DNA of 64,000 bases, from assembly GCF_013618635.1 (NCBI RefSeq), contig NZ_JABLSJ010000004.1, positions 310,001 to 374,000 of the forward strand, read 5' to 3'. Under the pieces are notes generated by a model. It was given only the letters and a program-made list of their open reading frames with translations. It was not told the origin of the DNA and did not search any database. Source of the DNA: Thalassobacillus sp. CUG 92003 (lineage in GTDB: Bacteria > Bacillota > Bacilli > Bacillales > Halobacillaceae). Position 1 is the first letter of the stretch, and every line of letters starts with the position of its first letter. Below, one piece after another: positions 28,386 to 36,425 of this stretch. Made by a program: the position numbers and the translations under genes.

Positions 28386-29027
28386 ATGCAAGCAAACAAT
28401 TTAAACGGGGGTCAAGAACTCCTGTGTATTAACACATCTAAAGTTTATGATTGGATTCTTAACGAGGCGTCATTTGATTTGACGCTAGTTGATGAAGATC
28501 TGCCAACCGTTGATGAGGAAACCATAACATGTGACGATATCATCGGGCCCGTTACATGTGAAGTAGCACCAACGGATCCAGATAACCCAATCGACGTATT
28601 GAGTCGTGAAGATCGCCCATTCGTTATTGATGGAGCCGAAATCACACTGCAACTTGTAACAGTCCGTAAAAACTTCACCGTTACGTTTTCTTTCCCAACT
28701 GCAGATGGCGTCGTTGAGCTTCCTCTTGACTTCTCCCGCTGTGAACAATTCATCTTGTGTGCGCCAACAGGTACTGAGATTGAAGTCTCTTACACGGATC
28801 TAGATTGCTTTATCTGTACGTTTGACTGTGATGAAGTTGACGACACGTTCGACGCCCTAGTTACAGTTCGATTGTGCCAAAGCATTCAGTCTACGTTCCC
28901 TGTAACACTTGAATTAGTAGCGGATTTCTGTCAACCAAGAGATATCCTTCCTACTCCTGCTTGTCCGACTCCTACTATGCCGCCACAATGCCCGGTCCTT
29001 TTCCCGAATAACGGCACTGGAGACTAA
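28386..29027 (+). CDS. Acidic cysteine-rich protein, putative spore-surface protein
   Basis: I do not recognise a named family with certainty. The 213-residue product starts MQANNLNGGQELLCINTSKV and then YDWI; similar Cys-x5-KVYDW openings occur in spore-associated proteins of spore formers, from memory. It has 12 cysteines, many Asp and Glu, alternating hydrophobic residues suggesting beta-structure, and a proline/cysteine-rich tail (PTPACPTPTMPPQCP). No signal peptide or membrane segment is seen. Supporting a spore role: the sigma-K-like promoter, AGGAGGTG nine bases before the ATG, its own terminator, and the neighbouring glycan genes. It could be a structural component or glycan acceptor of the spore surface, which is inference. 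Confidence 0.6.
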   Translation: MQANNLNGGQELLCINTSKVYDWILNEASFDLTLVDEDLPTVDEETITCDDIIGPVTCEVAPTDPDNPIDVLSREDRPFVIDGAEITLQLVTVRKNFTVTFSFPTADGVVELPLDFSRCEQFILCAPTGTEIEVSYTDLDCFICTFDCDEVDDTFDALVTVRLCQSIQSTFPVTLELVADFCQPRDILPTPACPTPTMPPQCPVLFPNNGTGD

Positions 29028-29060
29028 ACAGAGATGAGATGTAATACGCCAGAATGATCC

Positions 29061-29097
29061 AGGCTTATCGAGACTTTCTCGATAAGCCTATTTTTTT
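29061..29097 (+). terminator. Terminator after the cysteine-rich protein gene
   Basis: AGGCTTATCGAG, five-base loop, CTCGATAAGCCT, then A and seven T. It may also serve neuC on the other strand less well. Confidence 0.85.
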
Positions 29098-29144
29098 GTA
29101 TCATGCTTTATCTAGTCTAGAAGGCACCTTTCTTGGTGAACGTC

Positions 29145-30269
29145 CTATCCAAAGAGCCTTGATTTTATTTCCTGGACGATTACGTCACGGGGAGAGTCGA
29201 GTACATCATACGGGTTTGCAAACTGAACAGGAGACTGGCTTAAGACTATTTTTAATGTCTGATGGATGTGCCGTTTGTCATAATCAACGTCCCAGACGTG
29301 AGTGCCTCGTTCACGGCTTTTCTGCCTGTTCCCTACATTGATGAAGGGTAGATTGAAAAACGGCGCTTCTATTATGCCACTGCTGCTATTGCCGATCAGC
29401 ACATCAACATTAGCCAATAAAAACAAGTAATCATCAGGAGATAGTGTCTCCACATACGTTACATCCTTATAATACGACAGCATTTCATGAATACACGACG
29501 TGAACGTCTCTCCGCCTGCGTCACTATTGCTTCCTAAAATGAATAACTGGAGACCATCGAATGGGATGAGCGCCTGCAGGACATGATTAATCTGCTCTTC
29601 AAAGGGAAGCGACTCTTTCGAATCTGGATGCATCACGACTAAAACCCTTTGTTTATCTTCAGCTATCTTAAACGCTTGCTTCCAGCCCTTTATTTTTTCA
29701 GCCGTTGCACTGGTGACATTAACGATATCGTGTTTTCGTAACGAGCCTGTTGTTACAATACACGATCCTTCGATACCCATGGCGATCAGGCGTTGCTTTG
29801 ATTGATGGGTACTTACAAAATGAACATGGGATAATTTCGAAATGGCATGTCGAATCGCATCATCGGCCGATCCAGATTGTTCCCCGCCGTGCAGGTGGAA
29901 GGTCATGATGTTTTGATAATGAGCAGAGATGGCCGCAGCAAGCATTTCTCCTCTGTCACCGAGCACTAATATGCCATCCGGCGTAAACTGCTCCAGAATA
30001 GAGGAGAAGTACAATAGGGCCGTACCTACCGACTGTGACATGGCACACGTTGAATCTCCTTTGTATAATATCGAGGGGCTAGCAATGATTTCAAAGCCAT
30101 CTTTTCTTATCCCCTCCACAGTAGATCCGTATTCTTTCAAAACATGCATCCCTGTTACAACAAGCTGTAATCGAATGTTCTCCTCCTGTTGCAACTTTAA
30201 TAACAGCGGCCGGTATATGCCATAATCAGCCCGTGTCCCCGTAAAACATATGATGTGTTTAGCTGTCAT
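29145..30269 (-). CDS. legG: UDP-N-acetylhexosamine 2-epimerase, hydrolysing (NeuC/LegG)
   Basis: Hydrolysing epimerase that releases the nucleotide and inverts C2, giving the free 6-carbon sugar used by the nonulosonate synthase. The 374 residues start HIICFTGTRADYGIYRPLL, the NeuC/LegG signature, and contain LVVTGMHVLKEYG, VLGDRGEMLAAA, FHLHGGEQSGSADD and IGNSSSGIIEAPFF. The context (4,6-dehydratase and aminotransferase nearby) points to a 2,4-diacetamido substrate, hence LegG rather than sialic-acid NeuC. The ATG overlaps the synthase stop (TGATG). It is the last gene of the legC-legI-legG unit. Confidence 0.85.
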   Translation of the reverse strand: MTAKHIICFTGTRADYGIYRPLLLKLQQEENIRLQLVVTGMHVLKEYGSTVEGIRKDGFEIIASPSILYKGDSTCAMSQSVGTALLYFSSILEQFTPDGILVLGDRGEMLAAAISAHYQNIMTFHLHGGEQSGSADDAIRHAISKLSHVHFVSTHQSKQRLIAMGIEGSCIVTTGSLRKHDIVNVTSATAEKIKGWKQAFKIAEDKQRVLVVMHPDSKESLPFEEQINHVLQALIPFDGLQLFILGSNSDAGGETFTSCIHEMLSYYKDVTYVETLSPDDYLFLLANVDVLIGNSSSGIIEAPFFNLPFINVGNRQKSRERGTHVWDVDYDKRHIHQTLKIVLSQSPVQFANPYDVLDSPRDVIVQEIKSRLFG

Positions 30270-31315
30270 CAGTCATCCTTTCTGTGAAGATCTTCCCAGT
30301 ACACCGGTTCACCCTGTGCTTTGCTCCGCTTTAGTGCAGAGCCGAGTACAGCTTGGTAATCACTTGTTTCGATTCCTTTATTCGGGCGGAGGTACATGAC
30401 GTCTTTTTCAGTAAGTCTATGATTGACCGGCAAGTCGGCAGCTGCATAAATGCCACGTCGTACAGCCGCTTTCGTATTCATTTCGGAAGGCGTGACATGT
30501 TTAACCCCGCTTCCGAGTGCGGTTTCAATTCGCCTGATCCCTTTCACCATTCGGGTGAATTCTTCCGGAATCAACGATGCTGCGTGATCCGGACCATCCA
30601 GGTTCCGATCAAGTGTGAGGTGTTTTTCTATGATTTTGGCCCCAAGTGCCGTCGCAGCAAAAGGAACGTCACAACCAAGAGAATGGTCCGAGTAGCCGAC
30701 GATGCAATTGAATGTGCTCTTTAATTTCTCGAGCACTAGCAAATGGAGGTCCTTATATGGTGCGGGATAAGCTGAGGTACAATGAAGCAAAGCGAATGGT
30801 GTGTCAGTCGGGAGGATGGAAACCATGGCTTTGATTTCCTCCAGAGTGGCCATCCCCGTTGACAGGATGAGAGGCTTTTTATAGGAAGCAAGATGCTTGA
30901 TCAAGGGGTAATGCGTCAAATCACCACTTCCTACTTTGTAGGCTGGTACCCCGAGTTGCTCAAGTCGTTGCGCACTCTCAATATCGAACGGCGTTGATAG
31001 AAAAATAAGCCCAACCTTATCACAATAAGCTTTCACTTCAACAAACTGGGCAGCAGTCAATTGATAGTGTTCGAGCATCTCCTTTTGACTCGTGAAACCT
31101 GCTTCTTTTTGATAATCGGCAACATCCCCCTCAGCTGTCACGAGACTCTCTGCCTGATATGTTTGGAATTTAACGGCATTTGCACCCGCGTCTTTCGCCC
31201 GCTTTATCAGTTGCTTGGCAAGGGACACCGAACCATTATGATTAATCCCTATTTCTGCAATTATAAAAACCGGGTGATGCTCACTGATTGTGTTATCTGC
31301 TATTTGAAAAGTCAT
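30269..31315 (-). CDS. legI: Nonulosonic acid synthase (NeuB/LegI)
   Basis: Condenses the 6-carbon sugar with phosphoenolpyruvate to a nine-carbon acid. The 348 residues have the TIM-barrel NeuB domain (FIIAEIGINHNGSVSLAK, AVKFQTYQAE, KVGSGDLTHYPL, LSTGMAT, GYSDHSLG, EKHLTLDR, GPDHAAS) and a C-terminal antifreeze-like SAF domain from about residue 285. AAAGGAG precedes the ATG. An inverted repeat TTAGTGATG/CATCACTAA spans the 79-base gap to legC. Confidence 0.9.
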   Translation of the reverse strand: MTFQIADNTISEHHPVFIIAEIGINHNGSVSLAKQLIKRAKDAGANAVKFQTYQAESLVTAEGDVADYQKEAGFTSQKEMLEHYQLTAAQFVEVKAYCDKVGLIFLSTPFDIESAQRLEQLGVPAYKVGSGDLTHYPLIKHLASYKKPLILSTGMATLEEIKAMVSILPTDTPFALLHCTSAYPAPYKDLHLLVLEKLKSTFNCIVGYSDHSLGCDVPFAATALGAKIIEKHLTLDRNLDGPDHAASLIPEEFTRMVKGIRRIETALGSGVKHVTPSEMNTKAAVRRGIYAAADLPVNHRLTEKDVMYLRPNKGIETSDYQAVLGSALKRSKAQGEPVYWEDLHRKDD

Positions 31316-31394
31316 GCCTAAGCTCCTTTTATGAAGAATTAGTGATGTACACCCCTTTCTGCCTCCTTAGTTATATATGCGCCATCACTAAAGC

Positions 31395-32504
31395 CTACGT
31401 TTTAAGGGCGCGACTTAATGTGTCAATAACCTTCGCTTGGTCTGTCTGCGTTAAATTCGTATAGAATGGAATCGCTAATGTCCGTTCTGACATGGCCTCA
31501 CTGTGAGGAAAACTGCCTTTCGGGTAGCCGAACTTTTTTTGAAAACTTGGCTGCAGATGAATAGATGGAAAATAGGGCTTTGCTTGCACATCATGGTCAG
31601 AAAGATACTGAATAACTGCCTGCCTCGATTTCGATTCAGGCAGAATGACAATGAACACAAACCAACTGATTTTACAATTCGAATCAATCAGTGGCGTGGT
31701 AACAGCGAGCTTATATCGGGAGAGGAGTGTGAAATAATGCTGGGCCACGCGTTCTCTTCTTTGCAAAATACTGTCAAGCCGTTCCATCTGGCCGACTCCG
31801 ACTGCAGCCTGTAATTCGGACATCCGGTAGTTATAACCGATATGGTCATGTTCAAGCCATGCACTGCTGGCGTTTCTCCCTTGATTACGCAAGGCGGAAG
31901 CTATTTCATAAATATCCTCCCGGTTGGTTACAAGCACGCCGCCTTCTCCGGTTGTTATTTGTTTATTTGGATAAAATGCATAAACGCCCACGTCACCAAT
32001 CAAGCCAGCTGGGGTTCCTTTCCATTCTGCTCCTATTGCTTCGCAAGCATCTTCGATCACAACTAAATGATGCTGTTTAGCAATGGCCATAATGGCATCC
32101 ATGTTGCATGGCTGACCAAAAATATGTACGACTAATAGGGCTTTCGTTTTGGATGTGATAGAGCGTTCAATCAGAGAAGGATCTAAATTGAGTGTCAGAG
32201 GGTCAATATCGATGAATACCGGTTTCACTCCTTCATAAACGAGGCAATTACCTGAAGCAATGAAGCTGTATGGCGTGGTGATCACTTCATCTCCTTCTGT
32301 AAGCCCGAGCGATTTAACCGCCACATGCAATGCACTGGTTCCACTGTTCATCGCAACAGCAAAACGAGCGTGGAAACGATCTATGAAGGCACGTTCGAAT
32401 TGCTCTGTCTTCTTCCCCATGCTTAACTGACCAGAATCTAGAACGTCCTGCACATACTGTTTTTCGAGCGAGGTTATATCAGGTTTTGACAAAGGGATCA
32501 TCAT
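31395..32504 (-). CDS. legC: Sugar aminotransferase, DegT/DnrJ/EryC1 family (LegC-type)
   Basis: PLP-dependent transfer of an amino group to C4 of the 4-keto sugar made by the dehydratase. The 369-residue protein begins MMIPLSKPDITSLEKQYV and shows NSGTSALHVAVKSLG, TTPYSFIASGN, VVIEDACEAIGAEW and the PLP lysine in YAFYPNKQITTGEGG. ATG 32504 is chosen from GGGAGG six bases upstream; the next codon is also ATG. First gene of a minus-strand unit, divergent from legB, with a CATANNNTA box upstream. B. subtilis SpsC of the spore coat polysaccharide operon is of this family. Confidence 0.85.
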   Translation of the reverse strand: MMIPLSKPDITSLEKQYVQDVLDSGQLSMGKKTEQFERAFIDRFHARFAVAMNSGTSALHVAVKSLGLTEGDEVITTPYSFIASGNCLVYEGVKPVFIDIDPLTLNLDPSLIERSITSKTKALLVVHIFGQPCNMDAIMAIAKQHHLVVIEDACEAIGAEWKGTPAGLIGDVGVYAFYPNKQITTGEGGVLVTNREDIYEIASALRNQGRNASSAWLEHDHIGYNYRMSELQAAVGVGQMERLDSILQRRERVAQHYFTLLSRYKLAVTTPLIDSNCKISWFVFIVILPESKSRQAVIQYLSDHDVQAKPYFPSIHLQPSFQKKFGYPKGSFPHSEAMSERTLAIPFYTNLTQTDQAKVIDTLSRALKT

Positions 32505-32562
32505 AATCGTCCTCCCTTGTGGCTGATGAAATGTCCTGGAGTACGCCAACATCCACTATAAA

Positions 32563-32571
32563 TAATCTATG
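32563..32571 (-). promoter_or_regulatory. CATANNNTA box upstream of legC
   Basis: Minus strand CATAGATTA, 58 bases before the start. It fits the sigma-K/sigma-E -10 form, but no AC lies 16-17 bases upstream. Confidence 0.4.
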
Positions 32572-32791
32572 ACAGGCACTGGTCGTCTTAGAAGCTGCAT
32601 CAGCGTTTTTTTTCGTTAAGCAGGTGATTCAGCCATAAGGAGAGGATTGTGGGAAGACGGGAATTGGAGGTTGAGGGAAATATCCTAGCCGCTAAAACAC
32701 GGGAGCTGGATAATGCATGTAATAGAATAGGTTTTCTATCTAGAAAGCCTTTCTTGCCCCATCCCATGGATGCAGTGAAGAAGAGAAGGAC

Positions 32792-32846
32792 AAACGACCT
32801 TCACGATACAAGACGTCATCCGTCGGTTGTATCGTGAAGGTCGTTT
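32792..32846. repeat. Long perfect hairpin in the legC/legB divergent region
   Basis: Arms 32792-32811 and 32827-32846 are exact reverse complements over 20 bases. Inside, GACG/CGTC extends the stem with one bulge. There is no T-run on either side, so it is not an ordinary terminator. Confidence 0.75.
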
Positions 32847-32983
32847 ACTGCATAACACTTACTGCCCTATCAACTATGGGTTAAATGCCACATCCATCTG
32901 GACATTTATCACAAACCTATGCCCTTTTTACGTTAAATCCCTGTATTATAGGCCGCTTACTGATTCAACGCTCTGTCTATCGT

Positions 32984-32992
32984 CATAAATTA
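32984..32992 (+). promoter_or_regulatory. CATANNNTA box upstream of legB
   Basis: CATAAATTA, 38 bases before the legB start; -35 not evident. Confidence 0.4.
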
Positions 32993-33030
32993 ACTATTAG
33001 AACTCTCATAAGAATAGAGGTGTAAGTCTG

Positions 33031-34074
33031 ATGGTCAATCACAACGATTTAAAAAAATACTTTAAAAATCAAAATATATTAGTAACCGGCGGCACTGGCT
33101 CCATCGGACAGTGTATCGTTTCGTCATTACTAAACTATGAACCGAAGAAACTGATCATTTTTAGTAAAGACGACAGCAATCAATATTTAATGAAACAAAA
33201 ATATATGCATCATCCTAATGTCTTTTTCCATTTAGGGGATATTCGTGAGTATGAGGCTGTGGAGTATATAACGAGAGGCATCGACATGGTCTTTCACGTG
33301 GCAGCACTCAAACAAGTCCCTGTGTGCGAGGAGCATCCTTTTGAAGCAATTAAAACCAATGTTATGGGCAGTGAAAATGTCATAAAGTCGTGTATTTTGA
33401 ATAAGGTGAAAAAAGTTGTCAATATCAGTACGGATAAAGCCGTCAACCCGTCAAATACCATGGGGGCGACGAAACTGCTTTCAGAAAAATTATTTTTGAA
33501 TGCGAATACTAAATTGAATAATGACCAGACTCAGTTTTGCTCTGTCCGATTCGGCAACGTGTTGAACTCAAGGGGGTCTGTTATTCCGTTATTTTTGAAA
33601 CAAGCTCAGTCGGGTGAGTCATTAACCGTAACTGAATCCAGTATGACCAGATTCATCATGACGATAACGGAAGCAGCGGAATTGACGTTGAAATCAGCCT
33701 ATTATGCCAATGGCGGTGAAACTTTCATATTTAAAATGAAATCTTTGAATATCCTCATGCTCGCTGAAGCGATTCGAACCTTTTATAAAGATAAAGGAAA
33801 ATCACTCCCCTCTGTTAAACAGATTGGTAAAAGAGCTGGCGAGAAACTGTACGAAGAGCTTATTTATGCGCATGAATTCGAGCGCGTGGTCGAAGATCCT
33901 GAACTTTATGTCATTCTTCCGGATTCTGTTGATTCGTTTCTTCATTTTAAACGAAACACCGCCCCAAAATTTCGTTCAGATCAAGTGGAGCTTTTGCAAG
34001 AAAGCGACATCATAAGTATATTAACTGTTATTGATGAGGAAGGGAGGGGGGACACTGGTGCAACTAAAAACTAA
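33031..34074 (+). CDS. legB: UDP-N-acetylglucosamine 4,6-dehydratase (LegB/CapE-like)
   Basis: First committed step: removes water from UDP-GlcNAc to give the 4-keto-6-deoxy sugar. The 347 residues form an extended short-chain dehydrogenase: NAD loop LVTGGTGSIGQCIV, HVAALKQVPVCEEHPFEA, STDKAVNPSNTMGATK carrying the Lys of the catalytic Met-x3-Lys variant, and SVRFGNVLNSRGSVIPLF. PseB and CapE share these features, so a 5-epimerising activity cannot be excluded. B. subtilis SpsM, made from two gene halves by sporulation-specific DNA rearrangement, is related in role. First gene of a six-gene plus-strand unit. Confidence 0.85.
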   Translation: MVNHNDLKKYFKNQNILVTGGTGSIGQCIVSSLLNYEPKKLIIFSKDDSNQYLMKQKYMHHPNVFFHLGDIREYEAVEYITRGIDMVFHVAALKQVPVCEEHPFEAIKTNVMGSENVIKSCILNKVKKVVNISTDKAVNPSNTMGATKLLSEKLFLNANTKLNNDQTQFCSVRFGNVLNSRGSVIPLFLKQAQSGESLTVTESSMTRFIMTITEAAELTLKSAYYANGGETFIFKMKSLNILMLAEAIRTFYKDKGKSLPSVKQIGKRAGEKLYEELIYAHEFERVVEDPELYVILPDSVDSFLHFKRNTAPKFRSDQVELLQESDIISILTVIDEEGRGDTGATKN

Positions 34075-35413
34075 AACAATCTGGTGTTTCACCATTGAAT
34101 TTTTGCAGACATTTGCACATATATATTATGACAGACTGCCAATTTCCCTCCTGCTCTTACGGGATTTTCAAAAATTCACTGAAAAGAACTTATCAAAAAT
34201 CGACACGCGTTTCATCAAGCGACAACCTGAGTCCTCAATCCAAAAAGCGTGTGAGCCATATTTATTGAAATCGCGGCCAAAGCAGAATGCTGGCGGGTAT
34301 ATATTAGCTCGAGCCGATCTCTACCCCCTGACTAAAAACTCGAAACAGTCCTATATTTATTTAGCGCATCATAAAAATGAATACAAACGAATGTTACGTC
34401 ACAAACAGTGTCGTCCATTATACAACCTGTCGAGCCTGCCAGAAAAAAAACTGCCTGTCAGCGAAGCGAAACGCGTGATGCAGGAATTGAACCGGATATT
34501 CAAGAACCGGCAAACACCTGCACTCTACCGAAAAAAATATTTTTGTACATGGATGCGAAAAACAGTAAAGAAGTTATTAGTGTCCATACGGAAACTACAC
34601 ACTTTATTTGAGAAATATCCCATTTCTAAAACGTTATACGGCTCTACCATCAATCGACACGGCGTCCTTGTCACCACCTTCGCCCAAAGCCGGCACATTT
34701 GTACGATAAACTTTCAGCACGGTATTTTAGGAGATATCGGGCACCTGCCGCTCAATGCTGATATGAACCTCGTATGGGGAAAATCACATCAGAAATTCCT
34801 GGAATTTCACGGGGCCCCAAAAGAAAAAATCAAAATTGTTCCTCCCTACTTCCCAAAAAGTCACATCCATCAGAAGTCCTCCCCTCCTCCATCCCGACGC
34901 ATTTCAACGCCTCCTAATAAACATAGCACTTCAGCCCCTTACCATGTCCTCGTAGCACTACAACCTTTAGGTGAGGCATTCAACACAAAAATGATACGAG
35001 ATATCGAAACTGCAGTCCGCCCCTATGCACCTAACATAAGAATCCATTACAAACTTCATCCGGATCAAAACGCTAGCACCTATAAACCTCTCTTATCCTC
35101 CATTCACTCTCGCATTCATCAACATGGAAGTACCTCTCTCCAACAGTTGATAACCTTAAGTGACTTCATGATCACCCATTCATCTGCAGCAGCTTACGAA
35201 GCATTATTATCCAACAAACCTGTCTATTACTATTCCAAACCGAAACCGATTTATTACTTAAAAAGTCAGCCTCAATTCATAAACAATCAGCAGAATACAA
35301 AGCGCCTGTTTATGAAGCTCATCAGCACACCTGGGTTGGTATTACAGCCGATGACGTTAAACGATCACCTCTCACCTGTATTAGGTACTTATAATATTGA
35401 TGCATTCATCTAA
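34058..35413 (+). CDS. Putative GT-B-type surface glycosyltransferase
   Basis: About 451 residues, not matched to a named enzyme. The C-terminal half has features of GT-B transferases of the CDP-glycerol/polysialyl type: INFQHGILGD, NLVWGKSHQKFLEFHGA, HYKLHPDQN and MITHSSAAAYEALLSNKPV. A Ser/Pro/His-rich linker (SSPPPSRRISTPPNKHS and on) precedes it. I chose the GTG at 34058 with AGGGAGGGGG upstream, giving a 17-base overlap with legB; an ATG at 34031 is less likely. Its place in the nonulosonate unit suggests it uses the CMP-sugar, which is inference. Confidence 0.55.
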   Translation: MQLKTKTIWCFTIEFLQTFAHIYYDRLPISLLLLRDFQKFTEKNLSKIDTRFIKRQPESSIQKACEPYLLKSRPKQNAGGYILARADLYPLTKNSKQSYIYLAHHKNEYKRMLRHKQCRPLYNLSSLPEKKLPVSEAKRVMQELNRIFKNRQTPALYRKKYFCTWMRKTVKKLLVSIRKLHTLFEKYPISKTLYGSTINRHGVLVTTFAQSRHICTINFQHGILGDIGHLPLNADMNLVWGKSHQKFLEFHGAPKEKIKIVPPYFPKSHIHQKSSPPPSRRISTPPNKHSTSAPYHVLVALQPLGEAFNTKMIRDIETAVRPYAPNIRIHYKLHPDQNASTYKPLLSSIHSRIHQHGSTSLQQLITLSDFMITHSSAAAYEALLSNKPVYYYSKPKPIYYLKSQPQFINNQQNTKRLFMKLISTPGLVLQPMTLNDHLSPVLGTYNIDAFI

Positions 35414-35429
35414 GAAAGGAGCTGGTATC

Positions 35430-36425
35430 ATGGCGGTTGATAATATCGCAATCATCGGGGCAGGCCAGATCGGCAGGCGCCATATGCAAGCTTTAAAATT
35501 GATCGATCGCCCGATTCGTTTGCATGTCGTGGATACAAGCGACGCATCTTTGCACTTAGCTAAACAACTGTATGATCAAAGTCCTCCGCCCCGTTACAAA
35601 CAGGAGGTGAAGTACGTCTCTGATCTATCCGCACTCCCTCAGGACTTAAGTTTAGTCATTATTGCTACGACTTCTCGCGTCAGAGAAACAGTCCTGCATA
35701 CGCTGCTTCAGGAAAAATCAGCGGCTTCTCTCATTATGGAGAAAGTCGTGTTTCAGCATGCTGATGCCTTCCAAAACGCATCTGATCACATGACAGCCAA
35801 AAACGTGCAAGCATGGGTAAACTGCCCGATGAGAACCTACCCTTTTTTTAAAAACTTAAAATCATTAATAGCACAATCACCATACCTTGAAGATACGATC
35901 ACCTATACCATCAGTGGCAGCCGATGGAATTTAGCATCCAATGCCATCCACCAACTTGATTTGCTTGCGTTTTTATCAGACGAATCGGAATTCAAGTTAG
36001 ATTCAGGTTCACTTCATTCCACTATCGTTGACAGTAAGCGGGATGGTTTCCTGGAAGTAACTGGGTCTTTAACAGGAACAGGAAGAAACGGGCAGCACAT
36101 TACCATGACATCGTTTGCTGAAGGTTCAGCTCCTCTCGTTATCGACGTGCATACCGCAAACGTGCGCTGTATCGTACGGCCATCTGAACAAAAAGCTTGG
36201 ATTTCAGAGCCTGTGAATAACTGGACATGGAGGGAGACAAACTGCGTCTTCCCCTATCAGAGTCAACTGACTCATTTCGTTGCACAAAGCATTTTAGATG
36301 ACCGAACGTGCGAGTTGCCCTCTTTTTCCTTATCGTGGCAGCTCCATCTGCCTTTACTTCAGTCGTTGACCAATCATTTTAATAATCAGCGAAAAGAGGA
36401 TGTAACGAAATGTCCGATATCCTAA
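35430..36425 (+). CDS. Gfo/Idh/MocA-type oxidoreductase, first copy
   Basis: NAD(P)-dependent sugar oxidoreductase fold: MAVDNIAIIGAGQIGRRHMQ is the dinucleotide-binding start, and EKVVFQHADAF replaces the usual EKP motif, so the catalytic lysine position is K in EKV. A second domain follows with NAIHQLDLLAFL, the conserved histidine being H in NAIHQLD. 331 residues. AAAGGAG precedes ATG 35430. The product overlaps the next, related gene by 16 bases. A role in tailoring the nonulosonate or making a second sugar is possible; the substrate is unknown. Confidence 0.7.
   Translation: MAVDNIAIIGAGQIGRRHMQALKLIDRPIRLHVVDTSDASLHLAKQLYDQSPPPRYKQEVKYVSDLSALPQDLSLVIIATTSRVRETVLHTLLQEKSAASLIMEKVVFQHADAFQNASDHMTAKNVQAWVNCPMRTYPFFKNLKSLIAQSPYLEDTITYTISGSRWNLASNAIHQLDLLAFLSDESEFKLDSGSLHSTIVDSKRDGFLEVTGSLTGTGRNGQHITMTSFAEGSAPLVIDVHTANVRCIVRPSEQKAWISEPVNNWTWRETNCVFPYQSQLTHFVAQSILDDRTCELPSFSLSWQLHLPLLQSLTNHFNNQRKEDVTKCPIS

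Larger units (their letters stand above)
32505..33030. other. Divergent intergenic region, legC / legB
   Basis: This 526-base region holds a CATANNNTA box for each direction (32563-32571 minus, 32984-32992 plus) and a large hairpin (32792-32846). A 62-codon plus-strand frame (32649-32837) runs into the hairpin, has no family similarity that I recognise, and was not called. Confidence 0.6.

Noticed and set aside
29054-29341. 95-codon plus-strand frame after the cysteine-rich gene
   Set aside because: It begins inside the terminator hairpin and is antisense to the well-supported legG gene.
32649-32837. 62-codon plus-strand frame in the legC/legB divergent gap
   Set aside because: It has a weak GTG start, no recognised similarity, and runs into one arm of the 20-base hairpin.
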